Shown: positions 1 through 9,000, numbered from the stretch's first letter. The stretch: 64,000 bases of DNA from an uncultured Flavobacteriales bacterium (GCA_913054135.1 CAJXJK010000003.1:186001-250000), one strand, 5' to 3'. Numbers and translations are program-made. The notes: a model not told the origin generated them from the letters alone.

Positions 1-1149
1 AGAGACCAATCAAGCTATGATGATGCAAGATTAACAGTGACTGCAGATTATAATCACAAATTCGGCAAGCGTCATTCTAATAAAAGCGGAGTCATTTATA
101 CTTTAAGTCGTCATAGCTATTATGCTCAACGGTATGACAAAAATGTAGATGGCTTATTTCAGTGGGCTAGCACAGACGGAAACGGACAACAAATTCAAGC
201 CTTTAGTCAATCTAAATTTTCGTTATCAGATAGGTGGACATTGAATGCGGGGGTTCATTACATTCATTTTTTACTGAACAACAAGTTTAATGTTGAGCCA
301 AGAGTAGGCCTTCAGTTTGAGCCCAATTTGAAATCTAAATTCACCTTGTCTTATGGACTTCATTCAAGAATTGAAAACCTGAACTTTTACTATGTAGAAG
401 ATCAAAATAACCCTGGCAATATGCTAAACCAAGATTTAGACTTAATGAAGTCACATCATTCTGCGATAGGATATACAGTGATGTTGACAAAATCATTGAA
501 ACTGAAAACGGAGGCTTACTTTCAATATCACTATGATGTGCCGGCAATTGACGGAGGAACCTATTCTGTTCAAAATCTATTTAACAGCTTACCGCAAGTT
601 GACCTCTCAAATGTTGGTTCAGGCAAGAACTTTGGGGTTGAATTGTTGCTTCAACAGTTTACCCACAAAGGCTATTACTACATGTTCTCTTTAGCCGTGT
701 TTGATGCTCAATACAGAGCCGGTGATGGCGTTTGGCGAAATAACGAATTGAACCAACGCTATTCATACAATGTAATCGCCGGGAAAGAGTTTAAATTAAA
801 AGACAAACCAAAAAAGTCTAGACTCCTTTCAGTTAACATGAATTTCAGACATTCAGGTGGCGCTTGGAAAACGCCGATTGACTTAGACGCATCAGAATTA
901 GCAGGCTGGACCGTGTTTGATGAAACCGTTCCGTTTAGTGTTCAACAACCTAACCTAATGGGGCTTGACATTTCAATGAACTACAGGTCAAGCAAGAAAA
1001 AAGTATCTTCAGAATGTTCAATTACATTGAAAAACATCTACAGTAATAATGCCGTTCTTTTTGAATTGTATGACACAGACACCAAGTCAATTCGTCAAAG
1101 AGAAGATTACGGATTAATTCCAGTAATTAGCTATACCGTTCACTTTTAA
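1..1149 (+). CDS. TonB-dependent outer-membrane receptor, C-terminal part (5' truncated by window)
   Basis: The reading frame is open from base 1, so the gene begins upstream; about 382 residues are present. They consist of alternating aromatic and polar strands typical of a TonB-dependent receptor beta-barrel, with long loops and a final strand ending in Val-His-Phe, a classic outer-membrane C-terminus ending in Phe. Receptors of this family import siderophores, vitamins or glycans through the outer membrane using TonB energy. The plug and any carboxypeptidase-like N-terminal domain lie outside the window, so the substrate cannot be inferred. The stop codon overlaps the convergent patatin gene by 4 bases. 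A GTG at 37 could be mistaken for a start but is internal. The barrel assignment is from pattern recognition. Confidence 0.75.
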   Translation, partial: RDQSSYDDARLTVTADYNHKFGKRHSNKSGVIYTLSRHSYYAQRYDKNVDGLFQWASTDGNGQQIQAFSQSKFSLSDRWTLNAGVHYIHFLLNNKFNVEPRVGLQFEPNLKSKFTLSYGLHSRIENLNFYYVEDQNNPGNMLNQDLDLMKSHHSAIGYTVMLTKSLKLKTEAYFQYHYDVPAIDGGTYSVQNLFNSLPQVDLSNVGSGKNFGVELLLQQFTHKGYYYMFSLAVFDAQYRAGDGVWRNNELNQRYSYNVIAGKEFKLKDKPKKSRLLSVNMNFRHSGGAWKTPIDLDASELAGWTVFDETVPFSVQQPNLMGLDISMNYRSSKKKVSSECSITLKNIYSNNAVLFELYDTDTKSIRQREDYGLIPVISYTVHF

Positions 1150-1913
1150 GCAAACAACTCAGAACTGAATTCATACATCAACTGTGCGTCTTTCTTTTTG
1201 AACGCCGAAAACGAATTCAGATTATGAACAATTGAAATATCTGGCTTGAGCAACTTCTCTCTTTCAATTTCTTGTCGTTGAAGTATGATTGATCTCTTAA
1301 TCACCTTTCTAGTGCTGCTCAAATCTTTACGAGAAATGCTAATTGGTGCTCTCAAAAAACTGCCCACCATTGTTGTTGAATCATCTGCAAAAGGTTGAAT
1401 TGGAAAGTTATCTAAAACCGCTCCATCTGAATAGAGGTCGCCATCAAGCTCAACAGGCCTGAAGATCCCCGGAACAGCACAAGAAGCCAGCAGTTTATGA
1501 TACAACTCACCTTCAGAAAAATAAAATGACTTACTTTTTTGCATGTTGGTGGCGCACACAAACAAAGGAATGTCTAGCTCTTCAAATGTTGGCCTAATCT
1601 TACCGGTAAAGAACTTTTCATATTTCATTGAGTTGAACATGCCGTTTGAAAAGGGTGACAGCCATGCATATTTAAAAAGAGGGGTTTCTAAAAAGAATTT
1701 CAAGATCTCTTTTGGGGAATTACCCGAAGCATAAAGAGCCCCAACTAAAGCACCAGCACTGGTGCCAGAGATTGCCTTAATTTCAATGTTTTTCTTTTCT
1801 AGATACTCTAAAAGGGGAACATGTGCGGCACCTTTAAGGGCTCCACCGCCGAGCACAAGATTGATTCCTTTTTCAGGATCGAGCGCATCTATTTGTTCCT
1901 TGATAGTCATCAA
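1146..1913 (-). CDS. Patatin-like phospholipase
   Basis: This 255-residue protein has the full patatin dyad. An oxyanion-hole GGGALKG (residues 22-28) precedes the nucleophile motif GTSAG (Ser52), and the catalytic Asp lies in SDGAV (Asp163). Patatin enzymes hydrolyse acyl groups from phospholipids. No signal peptide or membrane segment is visible, so it is probably cytosolic or membrane-peripheral, like the RssA/YchK group. The start is one of two adjacent ATG codons. A TAGCTTTG promoter-like box sits 8 bases upstream, which suggests a very short leader. It lies downstream of the gamma-carbonic-anhydrase-like gene on the same strand, but the box suggests separate transcription. Confidence 0.88.
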   Translation of the reverse strand: MMTIKEQIDALDPEKGINLVLGGGALKGAAHVPLLEYLEKKNIEIKAISGTSAGALVGALYASGNSPKEILKFFLETPLFKYAWLSPFSNGMFNSMKYEKFFTGKIRPTFEELDIPLFVCATNMQKSKSFYFSEGELYHKLLASCAVPGIFRPVELDGDLYSDGAVLDNFPIQPFADDSTTMVGSFLRAPISISRKDLSSTRKVIKRSIILQRQEIEREKLLKPDISIVHNLNSFSAFKKKDAQLMYEFSSELFA

Positions 1914-1920
1914 ACTATCA

Positions 1921-1928
1921 CAAAGCTA
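1921..1928 (-). promoter_or_regulatory. Bacteroidota-type -7 box (TAGCTTTG) for patatin gene
   Basis: The minus strand reads TAGCTTTG, matching the Bacteroidota -7 consensus TAnnTTTG. It lies 8 bases before the patatin start. No convincing -33 element was identified. Confidence 0.45.
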
Positions 1929-1933
1929 ATGAT

Positions 1934-2449
1934 TTACTCTTCAAACCAAGAGGCATACATGCGGTAGTTTTTTGCAATTCGCATCACTTCTCCTTTGAAC
2001 ATTTCTGACGAAAGGTCTTTGACTTTTTTAGCCGGAACTCCTGCCCATATTGAACCGGACTCAACTTTGGTTCCTTCAAGCAAAACTGCTCCTGCAGCAA
2101 TTATGCAGTTCTCTTCAATTACGCAATTATCCATTACAATTGAGCCCATACCAATCAACACATTATCGGCAACTGTGCAACCATGTACTAAGGCATTATG
2201 ACCAACAGAAACATTGTTTCCTAATGTTGTTTTCGTCTTTTCGTAAGTGGCATGAATTACTGCACCATCTTGGATATTCACATTATCTCCAAAAGTAATA
2301 GTATTCACATCTCCCCTAATAACAGCATTGAACCAAACAGAACAACCCTCACCCATAATTACTTCTCCAACAATAGTTGAATTTTCAGCCAACCAACAAG
2401 ATTCTGGAATTTGAGGTTGGTGTCCTCTACAAGATTTAATAAGCGCCAT
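1934..2449 (-). CDS. Gamma-carbonic anhydrase-like hexapeptide-repeat protein
   Basis: This 171-residue left-handed beta-helix protein of the gamma-carbonic anhydrase/PaaY/YrdA family has repeated hexapeptides from about residue 20 to 145. The three metal-ligand histidines are recognisable in HATYEKT and in VGHNALVHG. Family members bind a zinc or iron ion as trimers; most bacterial YrdA-type members have unproven carbonic anhydrase activity. The frame is open 29 codons further upstream, but that extension reads through a hairpin terminator and is not family-like. The ATG at 2449 (MALIKSCRG) is therefore chosen. It follows the epimerase gene but is separated from it by the terminator. Confidence 0.85.
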   Translation of the reverse strand: MALIKSCRGHQPQIPESCWLAENSTIVGEVIMGEGCSVWFNAVIRGDVNTITFGDNVNIQDGAVIHATYEKTKTTLGNNVSVGHNALVHGCTVADNVLIGMGSIVMDNCVIEENCIIAAGAVLLEGTKVESGSIWAGVPAKKVKDLSSEMFKGEVMRIAKNYRMYASWFEE

Positions 2450-2471
2450 AGTTGATGTTTTTGGTAAAAAT

Positions 2472-2500
2472 AAAAAAGCCCGACCAATGGCCGAGCTTTT
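2472..2500 (-). terminator. Rho-independent terminator of the AraC/bestrophin/SDR/epimerase genes
   Basis: On the minus strand a 10-bp stem (AAGCTCGGCC with GGTCGGGCTT, two G-U wobbles, loop ATT) is followed directly by a run of six T. It sits 23 bases after the epimerase stop and before the start of the gamma-carbonic-anhydrase-like gene. Confidence 0.85.
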
Positions 2501-2522
2501 AGTAGCTGTTTTTGAGTTTTCT

Positions 2523-3575
2523 CTATTTCTTATCAATCACCCCTTCTTCAATCAAGTGCTCAAAAAAGTCATTTATCGTTTCTTTCATTGGGCGATATTC
2601 AACCCCTAATTCTTTGACTCCTTTACTGTTGTCTACTTTCCAAGGATAACCAATATTTTTAGCAACCATTTTTCTTGGCATTCCTTGAGAAGGTCCTGCC
2701 AACCAAACCAAAAATTTTGGAAGTTTTTTCGAAGGTAAAGGATGATTTGGATAATTTGGCTTCAACATCTCTGCTAAGCCTAAAAAACTTGTGTTTTCAG
2801 CAGATATTATGTTTCGACCTTTTGCTTCAGGCGTGAATCCTGCTTTATAATGAGCAATTGCCAAATCACGCACATCTACGGCTCCAATTCTAAAGTCAGG
2901 AGCTCCCATTTTCATATCTCCATTACCCATCATTTTCATGATTTCAAAAGTCTCTGAAGTTCCGTGTGGATTAATTCCAGGACCTACCACAAAAGAAGGA
3001 TTAATAGTAACAACATCCCATTGATCTTGTTCTTTCATCATTTTCCACGCTTCTTTTTCTGCTAACGTTTTAGAATATGAATAAGGTTGGTGCACAAGAC
3101 TTGAAGTCGTGTTCCAGTTTTCCTCAGTCATGAGATTATTAGGCACACTCAAGGTATCTTTTGCGTCTCCAATTATGGCAGCACAACTGCTTGTAACAAC
3201 AACTCTTTTTACTGAGCCGGAATTGGTGGCGGCATTCAACACATTTCTTGTACCCTTTAAAGCCGGATCAACCAAATCTTTTTGGGCGTCAGTAATTGCC
3301 AAAGTGAAAGGAGAGGCGGTGTGGAATATAAGCTCGCATCCTTTAGCAGCTTCGTCATAAGTGCCATCTTGAAGTAAATCAGCTTTGAAATATTTAATCT
3401 CACCTGCTGACTTTGCAGCAATTTGATCTAAGTACTTTGTTTTCTCTTTACTATCCGGATTTCGAACTGCTGCGTGAACAGTAATTCCTTCTTGTAATAG
3501 CTTTTCCACTAATCGCCCAGCAACATAGCCTGTTGCTCCCGTTACTAATACTGGTTTTGTTTTATCTATATTCAT
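2523..3575 (-). CDS. NAD-dependent epimerase / dihydroflavonol-4-reductase-like extended SDR
   Basis: This 350-residue extended short-chain dehydrogenase has the N-terminal Rossmann motif VTGATGYVAG (residues 11-20), a catalytic-type YSYSKTLAE (Tyr-x-x-x-Lys) near residue 165, and the TINPSFVVGPG motif common in the dihydroflavonol-reductase/cinnamoyl-CoA-reductase group. These enzymes reduce aldehydes or ketones using NAD(P)H. The physiological substrate cannot be told from sequence. It is the last gene of a minus-strand run starting with an AraC regulator, but a 102-base gap separates it from the SDR gene upstream, so it may have its own promoter. A good terminator follows. Confidence 0.85.
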   Translation of the reverse strand: MNIDKTKPVLVTGATGYVAGRLVEKLLQEGITVHAAVRNPDSKEKTKYLDQIAAKSAGEIKYFKADLLQDGTYDEAAKGCELIFHTASPFTLAITDAQKDLVDPALKGTRNVLNAATNSGSVKRVVVTSSCAAIIGDAKDTLSVPNNLMTEENWNTTSSLVHQPYSYSKTLAEKEAWKMMKEQDQWDVVTINPSFVVGPGINPHGTSETFEIMKMMGNGDMKMGAPDFRIGAVDVRDLAIAHYKAGFTPEAKGRNIISAENTSFLGLAEMLKPNYPNHPLPSKKLPKFLVWLAGPSQGMPRKMVAKNIGYPWKVDNSKGVKELGVEYRPMKETINDFFEHLIEEGVIDKK

Positions 3576-3677
3576 TTTCTTTCGTTTTCAATTTAATACT
3601 TCAAAGTAACGGCCTTATTTTCAGTGCCATTAACATGAAATACGGTTTGACTAACACTTTTTACGGAAAGCCAATAT

Positions 3678-4583
3678 TTAGACTGTAAACTCTTGCCCAA
3701 CCATTTTTTCAGAAATCTCCCAAAGCTTTTTTCTCATTTCCAAGTCTAGTGCATGAGGTTCTATCTTTGCTTTACCTGGCTTACCTTTTACTTCTGTTCT
3801 GCTTTGCGGACCAAAGTAATCTCCACCCTCTACTGAGGGGTCAAGAGCGGCCATAACCGTTGGTAAGGCTGCATTTTTTGGCGAGTGAGACATGAAACTA
3901 AACAGTGGCAACAACACATAATAAAGAAGTTTAGGAATGTGCCTCACTAAGTCAGTGTTGGATCCTCCAGGATGTGCTGCAACAGATAAAGTCTTTATTC
4001 CATTTTGTTTTAGTTTAAGATCTAAATCCAAAGCAAACATCAAGTTCGCCAACTTACTTTGACCGTAAGCTTTCATCTTTGAATACTTCTTTTCCCAATT
4101 TATATCATCTAAGTTTATTCTTCCTGATCTATGCGCCAGCGAGCTCAAGGCTACAACTCTACTATCCTCAGTGCTTTTGATAGTTGGCAAAAGAAGGTCG
4201 GTTAGCAAAAAATGACCCAAATGATTTACACCAAACTGAAGTTCAAAACCTTCTTTAGTTTTTGAGTAGGGCGGAATCATCACTCCGGCATTATTAATCA
4301 ACAAATCAAGCTTGTCATACTTTTTATTGAACTCTGATGCAAAATTTTTCACAGATTCTAAACTGCTTAAATCAAGTTTCATAAGGTCAATGTCCGCATT
4401 AGGAAATTCAGATAAAACGTTCTTTTTCGCCTCCTCTGCTTTTTCAAGATTACGACAGGCCATCACGACTTTGATGTCCTTTTGGACAAACCATTTTGTT
4501 GTTTCTAACCCTAGGCCAGTATTGGCTCCAGTAATCAAGGCTAACTTTCCTTTATGATTTGGTATTTTGTCAAACTCAAACAT
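3678..4583 (-). CDS. Short-chain dehydrogenase/reductase (retinol-dehydrogenase-like)
   Basis: This 301-residue classical SDR has cofactor motif TGANTGLG (about residues 18-25), the structural NNAG motif (about residue 96) and catalytic YGQSK near residue 172. The order and spacing match the retinol dehydrogenase/WW-domain-oxidoreductase-like SDR group, which usually uses NADP(H). The substrate is unknown. It starts 5 bases after the bestrophin-family gene ends on the same strand, so the two are probably co-transcribed under the AraC-type regulator further upstream. Confidence 0.87.
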   Translation of the reverse strand: MFEFDKIPNHKGKLALITGANTGLGLETTKWFVQKDIKVVMACRNLEKAEEAKKNVLSEFPNADIDLMKLDLSSLESVKNFASEFNKKYDKLDLLINNAGVMIPPYSKTKEGFELQFGVNHLGHFLLTDLLLPTIKSTEDSRVVALSSLAHRSGRINLDDINWEKKYSKMKAYGQSKLANLMFALDLDLKLKQNGIKTLSVAAHPGGSNTDLVRHIPKLLYYVLLPLFSFMSHSPKNAALPTVMAALDPSVEGGDYFGPQSRTEVKGKPGKAKIEPHALDLEMRKKLWEISEKMVGQEFTV

Positions 4584-4588
4584 CTCTT

Positions 4589-5611
4589 TTATATTACAAA
4601 TCCCTCTTTTGGCCCTATCGCCTCTGGTAAGTCTGTCTCGCCAAGCATTTCTCTTAAATCTATTTCTATCGTTCTTGTTAAGGAGGTCATTGGTGTATCA
4701 AAGGCCAAATTCTCAAACGGGTTTTCAGCATAATCTCCTACCCCTTCCATCATCCAAAACACCCATCCAATTAATGTGGAAAACGGCACCACTCCCCAAA
4801 CCATATAAGCAGGTAATTCAGCATCTGAAAAAGCGCTCAGTAAACCTAGAGGCATCAAGAAGATGAAGATGTAAACAAAGTAAATGCTCAATGATGCATA
4901 TTGTCTTGGTAGCGGAAAGTTTTTGATGCGCTCACATTTTCCTTGAAGGGTATAAAATTCGGTTAGCAATGACTGCATTTCCATATGTCTGAAATCATCA
5001 ATTAAACCTCTTTCTTTTAAGCTTCTTAATTCTTCTGTCTGCTTATGAATCAATTGTGTACAGCCATTCTTTTTAGAAAGAATCATCTGTACTTCTTCAT
5101 CAGCCAAAAAGTTTCTTAGCTCGGTTTCAGGATCCTCAGTTGGAAAAAGGTCATCTATATATTTTCGATATCGTTTATTCAATCTTGCATCATGTTCCCA
5201 AGGCTTTAAAACTCTCAATTGCCTTTTTAAGCGGTAGAGCCACGCAATGTGTCTGTACATTAATCTTTTTCTGATGGCTTGTAAGTCCTCTTCACTCACC
5301 TTTTCATTTGCAAATTCATTAGTAACGAAGCCATTTACCATGGCTCCCCAACTTCTAGATGAGTTTACGATTCCGCCCCAGATTTTTCTTGCCTCCCATG
5401 TTCTATCGTATGCCGAGTTATTTTTGAACCCAATGTAAAACGCCACCGCGATACCAACAAGTGTAAGCGGCACCCAAGGAATCTTTAACCACTCATAATG
5501 ATGCCACTGATATAACAACACAATTACCGTCGCATATAAACTGAAAATTATTAATGGTTTTATTGAAAAACCTATAATTCTAATAGGGTTAAATATTCGC
5601 TCTACGTACAT
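4589..5611 (-). CDS. Bestrophin family (RFP-TM) putative anion channel
   Basis: This 340-residue membrane protein begins with the bestrophin-family N-terminus (MYVERIFNPIRI) and has hydrophobic segments at about residues 15-35 and 43-62 and two more around 235-285. The conserved NSAYDRTWEARKIWG stretch near residue 66 and the NPFENLAFDTPM stretch near residue 300 are family hallmarks. Bacterial bestrophin homologues form pentameric ion channels in the inner membrane, some chloride-selective and some cation-selective, so the ion is not certain. It is sandwiched between an AraC regulator (1-base gap) and an SDR gene (5-base gap). Confidence 0.88.
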   Translation of the reverse strand: MYVERIFNPIRIIGFSIKPLIIFSLYATVIVLLYQWHHYEWLKIPWVPLTLVGIAVAFYIGFKNNSAYDRTWEARKIWGGIVNSSRSWGAMVNGFVTNEFANEKVSEEDLQAIRKRLMYRHIAWLYRLKRQLRVLKPWEHDARLNKRYRKYIDDLFPTEDPETELRNFLADEEVQMILSKKNGCTQLIHKQTEELRSLKERGLIDDFRHMEMQSLLTEFYTLQGKCERIKNFPLPRQYASLSIYFVYIFIFLMPLGLLSAFSDAELPAYMVWGVVPFSTLIGWVFWMMEGVGDYAENPFENLAFDTPMTSLTRTIEIDLREMLGETDLPEAIGPKEGFVI

Positions 5612-5612
5612 T

Positions 5613-6524
5613 TTAATTAAGGTTTAGTTCTCTATATTCTTGTGGTGTTATTCCGGTTTTTTTCTTGAACAATCGGCTAAAATAATGAGGGTAATTGAAG
5701 CCTAAGTCATAGGCGATTTCAGAAACGTTCGCGCTTGTATTCAGCAATTCTGTTTTTGCCACATCTACCAAATAATCATTGATGTGTTCTTTGGTATTTT
5801 TACCTGTTTCTTTTTTCAGTAAATCACTCAAATAGTTAGGAGATAAATGAATTTGATCTGCCAAAAACTGTATACTTAAAGGACCCGTATCATGCTGTTT
5901 TTTATTCTCGTAATAATTATGAATCAAGCTTTCAACTTGTGAAACAACATCCTTGTGGTGATTGGTTCTGGTGTGGAACTGTCTTTCATAAAATCGATTG
6001 CAATAGTTCAGGAGCAATTCAATGTTAGATATTAGTAAGCTCTGGCTATGTCCATCAATGTTTTGGTCTAATTCAAATTGAATTTTCTCTATGCTATCAT
6101 TCAAAATATCTTCTTCTTTTTTAGATAGATGAAGTGCTTCATGCACATCATAAGAAAAGAAGTTATAGTCTCTAATTGTTTTGCCAAGGTTTGATTTTCG
6201 AATTAAATCTGGATGAAAAAACAAACCCCATCCATAGGTGCTTTCCATTTTTTGATCCTCGTCAAAAGAGCTTACTTGACCAGGGGCAAAAAAGGACAAA
6301 ACGCCTTCATTAAAATCATATCGATTTCGGCCGTAATTCATACCACAGTCCGCATCCTTTAAGAATACAGAATAAAAAGTTGTAGTTACTCTCACCCCAT
6401 TTAGTTCTTGAGGCGCTTGAAAATCTTTGACGTCAACGACATAAATAAGAGGATGCTTTAAATCATCTCTGCCCATTGACTTTACCATTTGACCAATGGA
6501 TTCTACCGTAAAAATTTCTGACAT
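5613..6524 (-). CDS. AraC-family transcriptional regulator
   Basis: This 303-residue regulator has a C-terminal AraC/XylS DNA-binding domain. Two helix-turn-helix units are visible, one around LSIQFLADQIHLSPNYLSDL (about residues 218-237) and one around NVSEIAYDLGFNYPHYFSRL (about 267-286), ending in the family signature TGITPQEYR. The N-terminal ~190 residues form a cupin-like effector domain as in many Bacteroidota members. It is the first gene of the run with bestrophin and SDR, 1 base ahead of bestrophin, so it probably controls its own operon. The inducer is unknown. Confidence 0.9.
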   Translation of the reverse strand: MSEIFTVESIGQMVKSMGRDDLKHPLIYVVDVKDFQAPQELNGVRVTTTFYSVFLKDADCGMNYGRNRYDFNEGVLSFFAPGQVSSFDEDQKMESTYGWGLFFHPDLIRKSNLGKTIRDYNFFSYDVHEALHLSKKEEDILNDSIEKIQFELDQNIDGHSQSLLISNIELLLNYCNRFYERQFHTRTNHHKDVVSQVESLIHNYYENKKQHDTGPLSIQFLADQIHLSPNYLSDLLKKETGKNTKEHINDYLVDVAKTELLNTSANVSEIAYDLGFNYPHYFSRLFKKKTGITPQEYRELNLN

Positions 6525-6539
6525 AGGTTAGCTTTTTAA

Positions 6540-6547
6540 CAAAGGTA
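6540..6547 (-). promoter_or_regulatory. -7 box (TACCTTTG) for AraC operon
   Basis: The minus strand reads TACCTTTG, a match to TAnnTTTG, 16 bases before the regulator's start codon. Confidence 0.5.
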
Positions 6548-6607
6548 CCGCCGTAATTGTTCGTGAATGAACACATTACAACTAAAGGCTAACACAAAAT
6601 ACGGATA

Positions 6608-7270
6608 TTAAAAGCTAAACGAACAAATCACATTCATTTGGTCTCTGCACGACCCTTGAAAAATTTGACTCATATAACCTAACTCAAATTTCAAGTTTGG
6701 TTTAAGGGCATAACCCAATCCAGCATAAACACGGTTTCTGTCAAAGAAGTTGTTTTGGGTGCCCACAAAAATCTCATTGTAAGCCGAAAGATAAAAAGTG
6801 TTATCCTCAATTTTTGGTTTGTTGAGAGCCACTTTGGCAGTTAAGAAATATCTAAAACGTACTTTAAAAACGTCTTCTACAAATCGTTCTTCTAGTCTAT
6901 ATCTATGCGACAAACTCAATCTCCCGAAAGTCTGCTTTGTGATAAATTGCTGATAAATCCTGTGTTCATTAACGACAGTCTTGTTATCTGAAGTGTCTAA
7001 ATAATTTTCAGATCTAATAAAACCATAACCAAGAAGCAGGTTGTTGTTATTCTCAGATAAATTATAACCAACACCACCTCTTAAAAGTAGTTGTTCTAGG
7101 TCTCCAACGAAGTTGTAATTACGATATTGAACTTCGTGGTGGATGTTCCATTTTTCATTCAACTTTTTGTTTCCGAAGTAGATCCACCAATTTCCTAATT
7201 CAGATTGTTGCGAAAATGACGTTAATGACAATAATAAGAATGTTGTTAATCCTAAAATTTTTGTTCTCAT
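6608..7270 (-). CDS. DUF2490 family outer-membrane beta-barrel protein
   Basis: This 220-residue protein has a signal peptide (about residues 1-20, ending in SFSQ) followed by the DUF2490 pattern: GNWWIYFGNKKLNEKWNIHH near the start, then alternating amphipathic strands, with RLSLSHRYRLEERF in the middle and a C-terminal Phe. DUF2490 proteins are predicted outer-membrane barrels of unknown function in Bacteroidota. It follows a small lipoprotein gene by 13 bases and a DEDDy exonuclease gene before that, suggesting one transcript of about 1.9 kb. Confidence 0.8.
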   Translation of the reverse strand: MRTKILGLTTFLLLSLTSFSQQSELGNWWIYFGNKKLNEKWNIHHEVQYRNYNFVGDLEQLLLRGGVGYNLSENNNNLLLGYGFIRSENYLDTSDNKTVVNEHRIYQQFITKQTFGRLSLSHRYRLEERFVEDVFKVRFRYFLTAKVALNKPKIEDNTFYLSAYNEIFVGTQNNFFDRNRVYAGLGYALKPNLKFELGYMSQIFQGSCRDQMNVICSFSF

Positions 7271-7283
7271 TTTGGTAATTAAT

Positions 7284-7775
7284 TTAGTGTGATTCTGTTG
7301 GTTTAAAACTTAGACGGACTTGATCTTCAAACCTGAACAATGAAAGGTTGAATTTATTTTTTTTAGTTTCAAATTGCATTTCTGAGTGTTGCCCAGAATG
7401 AGCCGATTTCTGGCTTTTTACTGCTTTTTCTGATAGTTTTTCGCTTAAATCATCAAAAAACTGCTCGTTTTGATCAAAAAAGTATATTTTAAAACTACCA
7501 AGTTTATCGTTTTCCCCAACAAAAAGTTCTACCTCATCATCTGATGATTTCCAATCTCCTTTTTGATTCTGATGCTCTTGAAAACCGAGTTCAATTAATT
7601 TTTGATTTGTTTGAGAAATGGGTTCATCAAACTCTAAATTTTGAAAAGGGTTTTCAGGAAAGTTTTCAAAATAGAAGTCTAACTCATCAGTTTCTTCAAC
7701 TGTTTCATTCTCAGCAGAAGGAGAACAAGAAATGAATCCAATGAAAATCAATAGAACTAAACTGTATTTCAGCAT
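7284..7775 (-). CDS. Putative lipoprotein of unknown function
   Basis: This 163-residue protein starts with a lipoprotein signal peptide whose lipobox ends at Cys17 (FIGFISC). The mature protein is acidic (clusters of Glu and Asp, residues 20-60) and has no family I recognise. It probably sits in the cell envelope. Its start codon overlaps the stop of the exonuclease gene by one base, and the DUF2490 gene follows by 8 bases, so it is co-transcribed with them. Confidence 0.6.
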   Translation of the reverse strand: MLKYSLVLLIFIGFISCSPSAENETVEETDELDFYFENFPENPFQNLEFDEPISQTNQKLIELGFQEHQNQKGDWKSSDDEVELFVGENDKLGSFKIYFFDQNEQFFDDLSEKLSEKAVKSQKSAHSGQHSEMQFETKKNKFNLSLFRFEDQVRLSFKPTESH

Positions 7776-8494
7776 TACTCAATAATGTTTTCTTCTTTTA
7801 CCAGAGCTTCATTTCTTAGTCTTAAAAACACCTGAATTAAGGCTACGACATCTTTATGACAATAAGCAACTATCCTTTCAAGGTCGTTTTCTTCCCAATA
7901 AACTCGTCCAACATCTGCCCCTGAAATATCATCTTTGGGAGTTGGAATATTAAAGAGGTGGCACAGAAGACTTAATGATGTATAGTGTTTATAATCCCCA
8001 AATTTCCATAACTCCATTGTGTCAAGGTGTGAAATCTCCCATGGTTTTTTACCAGCAATATCAAGCGTATCAGGGAGATTAACTCCGTTAATCAGCATTC
8101 TTCGTGCTATGTAAGGAAAGTCAAATTCTTTAGCGTTATGACCACATAAAATATGATAGGGAGAATTATAATGTGAGCTCAACATATTCGCAAAATCTTG
8201 CAGCAATTGTTTTTCATCATCTCCATAAAAAGACTTTAACCTTAATTCTTTTCCTGAAGATTTATCTGCTACAATTCCGCATGAAATACAAACAATCTTT
8301 CCAAACTCTGCAAAAACTCCTGCCTTTTCATAAATCTCTTCATTGGTGAGGCCGTCTCTTTCTTGAATGTATTTATTCTTGCTTAAATACAAGTCGGCTG
8401 TCTTTTCATCAAGGTCTCCGAACTGATAGACTGCTGGCACAGTTTCAATATCAAGGAATAAAATTTTTTCTAAATCAATTTTTTGAAGTCTCAT
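7775..8494 (-). CDS. 3'-5' exonuclease, PolB-exonuclease-like (DEDDy)
   Basis: This 239-residue ribonuclease-H-fold exonuclease resembles the proofreading domain of family B DNA polymerases as a stand-alone protein. Three motifs are visible: Exo I FLDIET (Asp15, Glu17), Exo II GHNAKEFDFPYI with its Asp, and Exo III YCHKD where the Tyr four residues before the Asp marks the DEDDy class. Such proteins remove nucleotides from 3' ends of DNA or RNA; this lineage's role is unproven. The frame is open 21 codons further upstream, but the ATG at 8494 (MRLQKIDLEK) gives the usual N-terminus. It heads a likely operon with the lipoprotein and DUF2490 genes. Confidence 0.82.
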   Translation of the reverse strand: MRLQKIDLEKILFLDIETVPAVYQFGDLDEKTADLYLSKNKYIQERDGLTNEEIYEKAGVFAEFGKIVCISCGIVADKSSGKELRLKSFYGDDEKQLLQDFANMLSSHYNSPYHILCGHNAKEFDFPYIARRMLINGVNLPDTLDIAGKKPWEISHLDTMELWKFGDYKHYTSLSLLCHLFNIPTPKDDISGADVGRVYWEENDLERIVAYCHKDVVALIQVFLRLRNEALVKEENIIE

Positions 8495-8581
8495 GTACTT
8501 GATTTTATTGATATTAAAATTAAAGAATATTGAGCTTCTTAGATGGTCTTGGAACAACTTTTTATTATTCGCTTTTCCATT

Positions 8582-8992
8582 TTAAATCAAAACCCCTCTT
8601 TTATTTAAAACAGGTACATTAATCATATTCTCTTCGCAAATCGTCTCGGCAAGAAAAATGAATTTTTTATCATAGACTTGAGACCCCTGATAAAAGCTTA
8701 CCCAATACTCATTATTTAACCCGAACACATCTTCAACAATTGGTTCAATTTTCGCAAAGTCTTTGCCATCAATATCACCAATGAAATGTCTTAATGCAGA
8801 AGTTTTTACCTTTTCGCCAGTGGTTTTATTCTCCCCGTATCCTTTTGAAGAGACCATTGCGTTTTTGATCAGTGTATCCTTTTGATTAATGAGGTATACA
8901 TTATAAACCTCAGCCGTTTTTTCTTCGTTCATCTCTTTGATCACGGCAACAGAGATGTTCTCAACGGTGGGTATATTAATGTCTTTTTTCAT
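8582..8992 (-). CDS. Conserved Bacteroidota protein of unknown function
   Basis: This 136-residue soluble protein has no signal peptide or membrane segment. It is mixed alpha/beta, with a basic-polar centre (VSSKGYGENKTTGEKVKTSA) and an acidic middle. I recall similar short proteins in Bacteroidota that are sometimes labelled phenylalanyl-tRNA synthetase subunit alpha, but nothing of a class II synthetase core is here, so that name should not be used. It is preceded 8 bases upstream by a TATATTTG box, so it is likely transcribed alone or with the exonuclease operon that follows. Confidence 0.6.
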   Translation of the reverse strand: MKKDINIPTVENISVAVIKEMNEEKTAEVYNVYLINQKDTLIKNAMVSSKGYGENKTTGEKVKTSALRHFIGDIDGKDFAKIEPIVEDVFGLNNEYWVSFYQGSQVYDKKFIFLAETICEENMINVPVLNKRGVLI

Positions 8993-9000
8993 TTGGAAGG

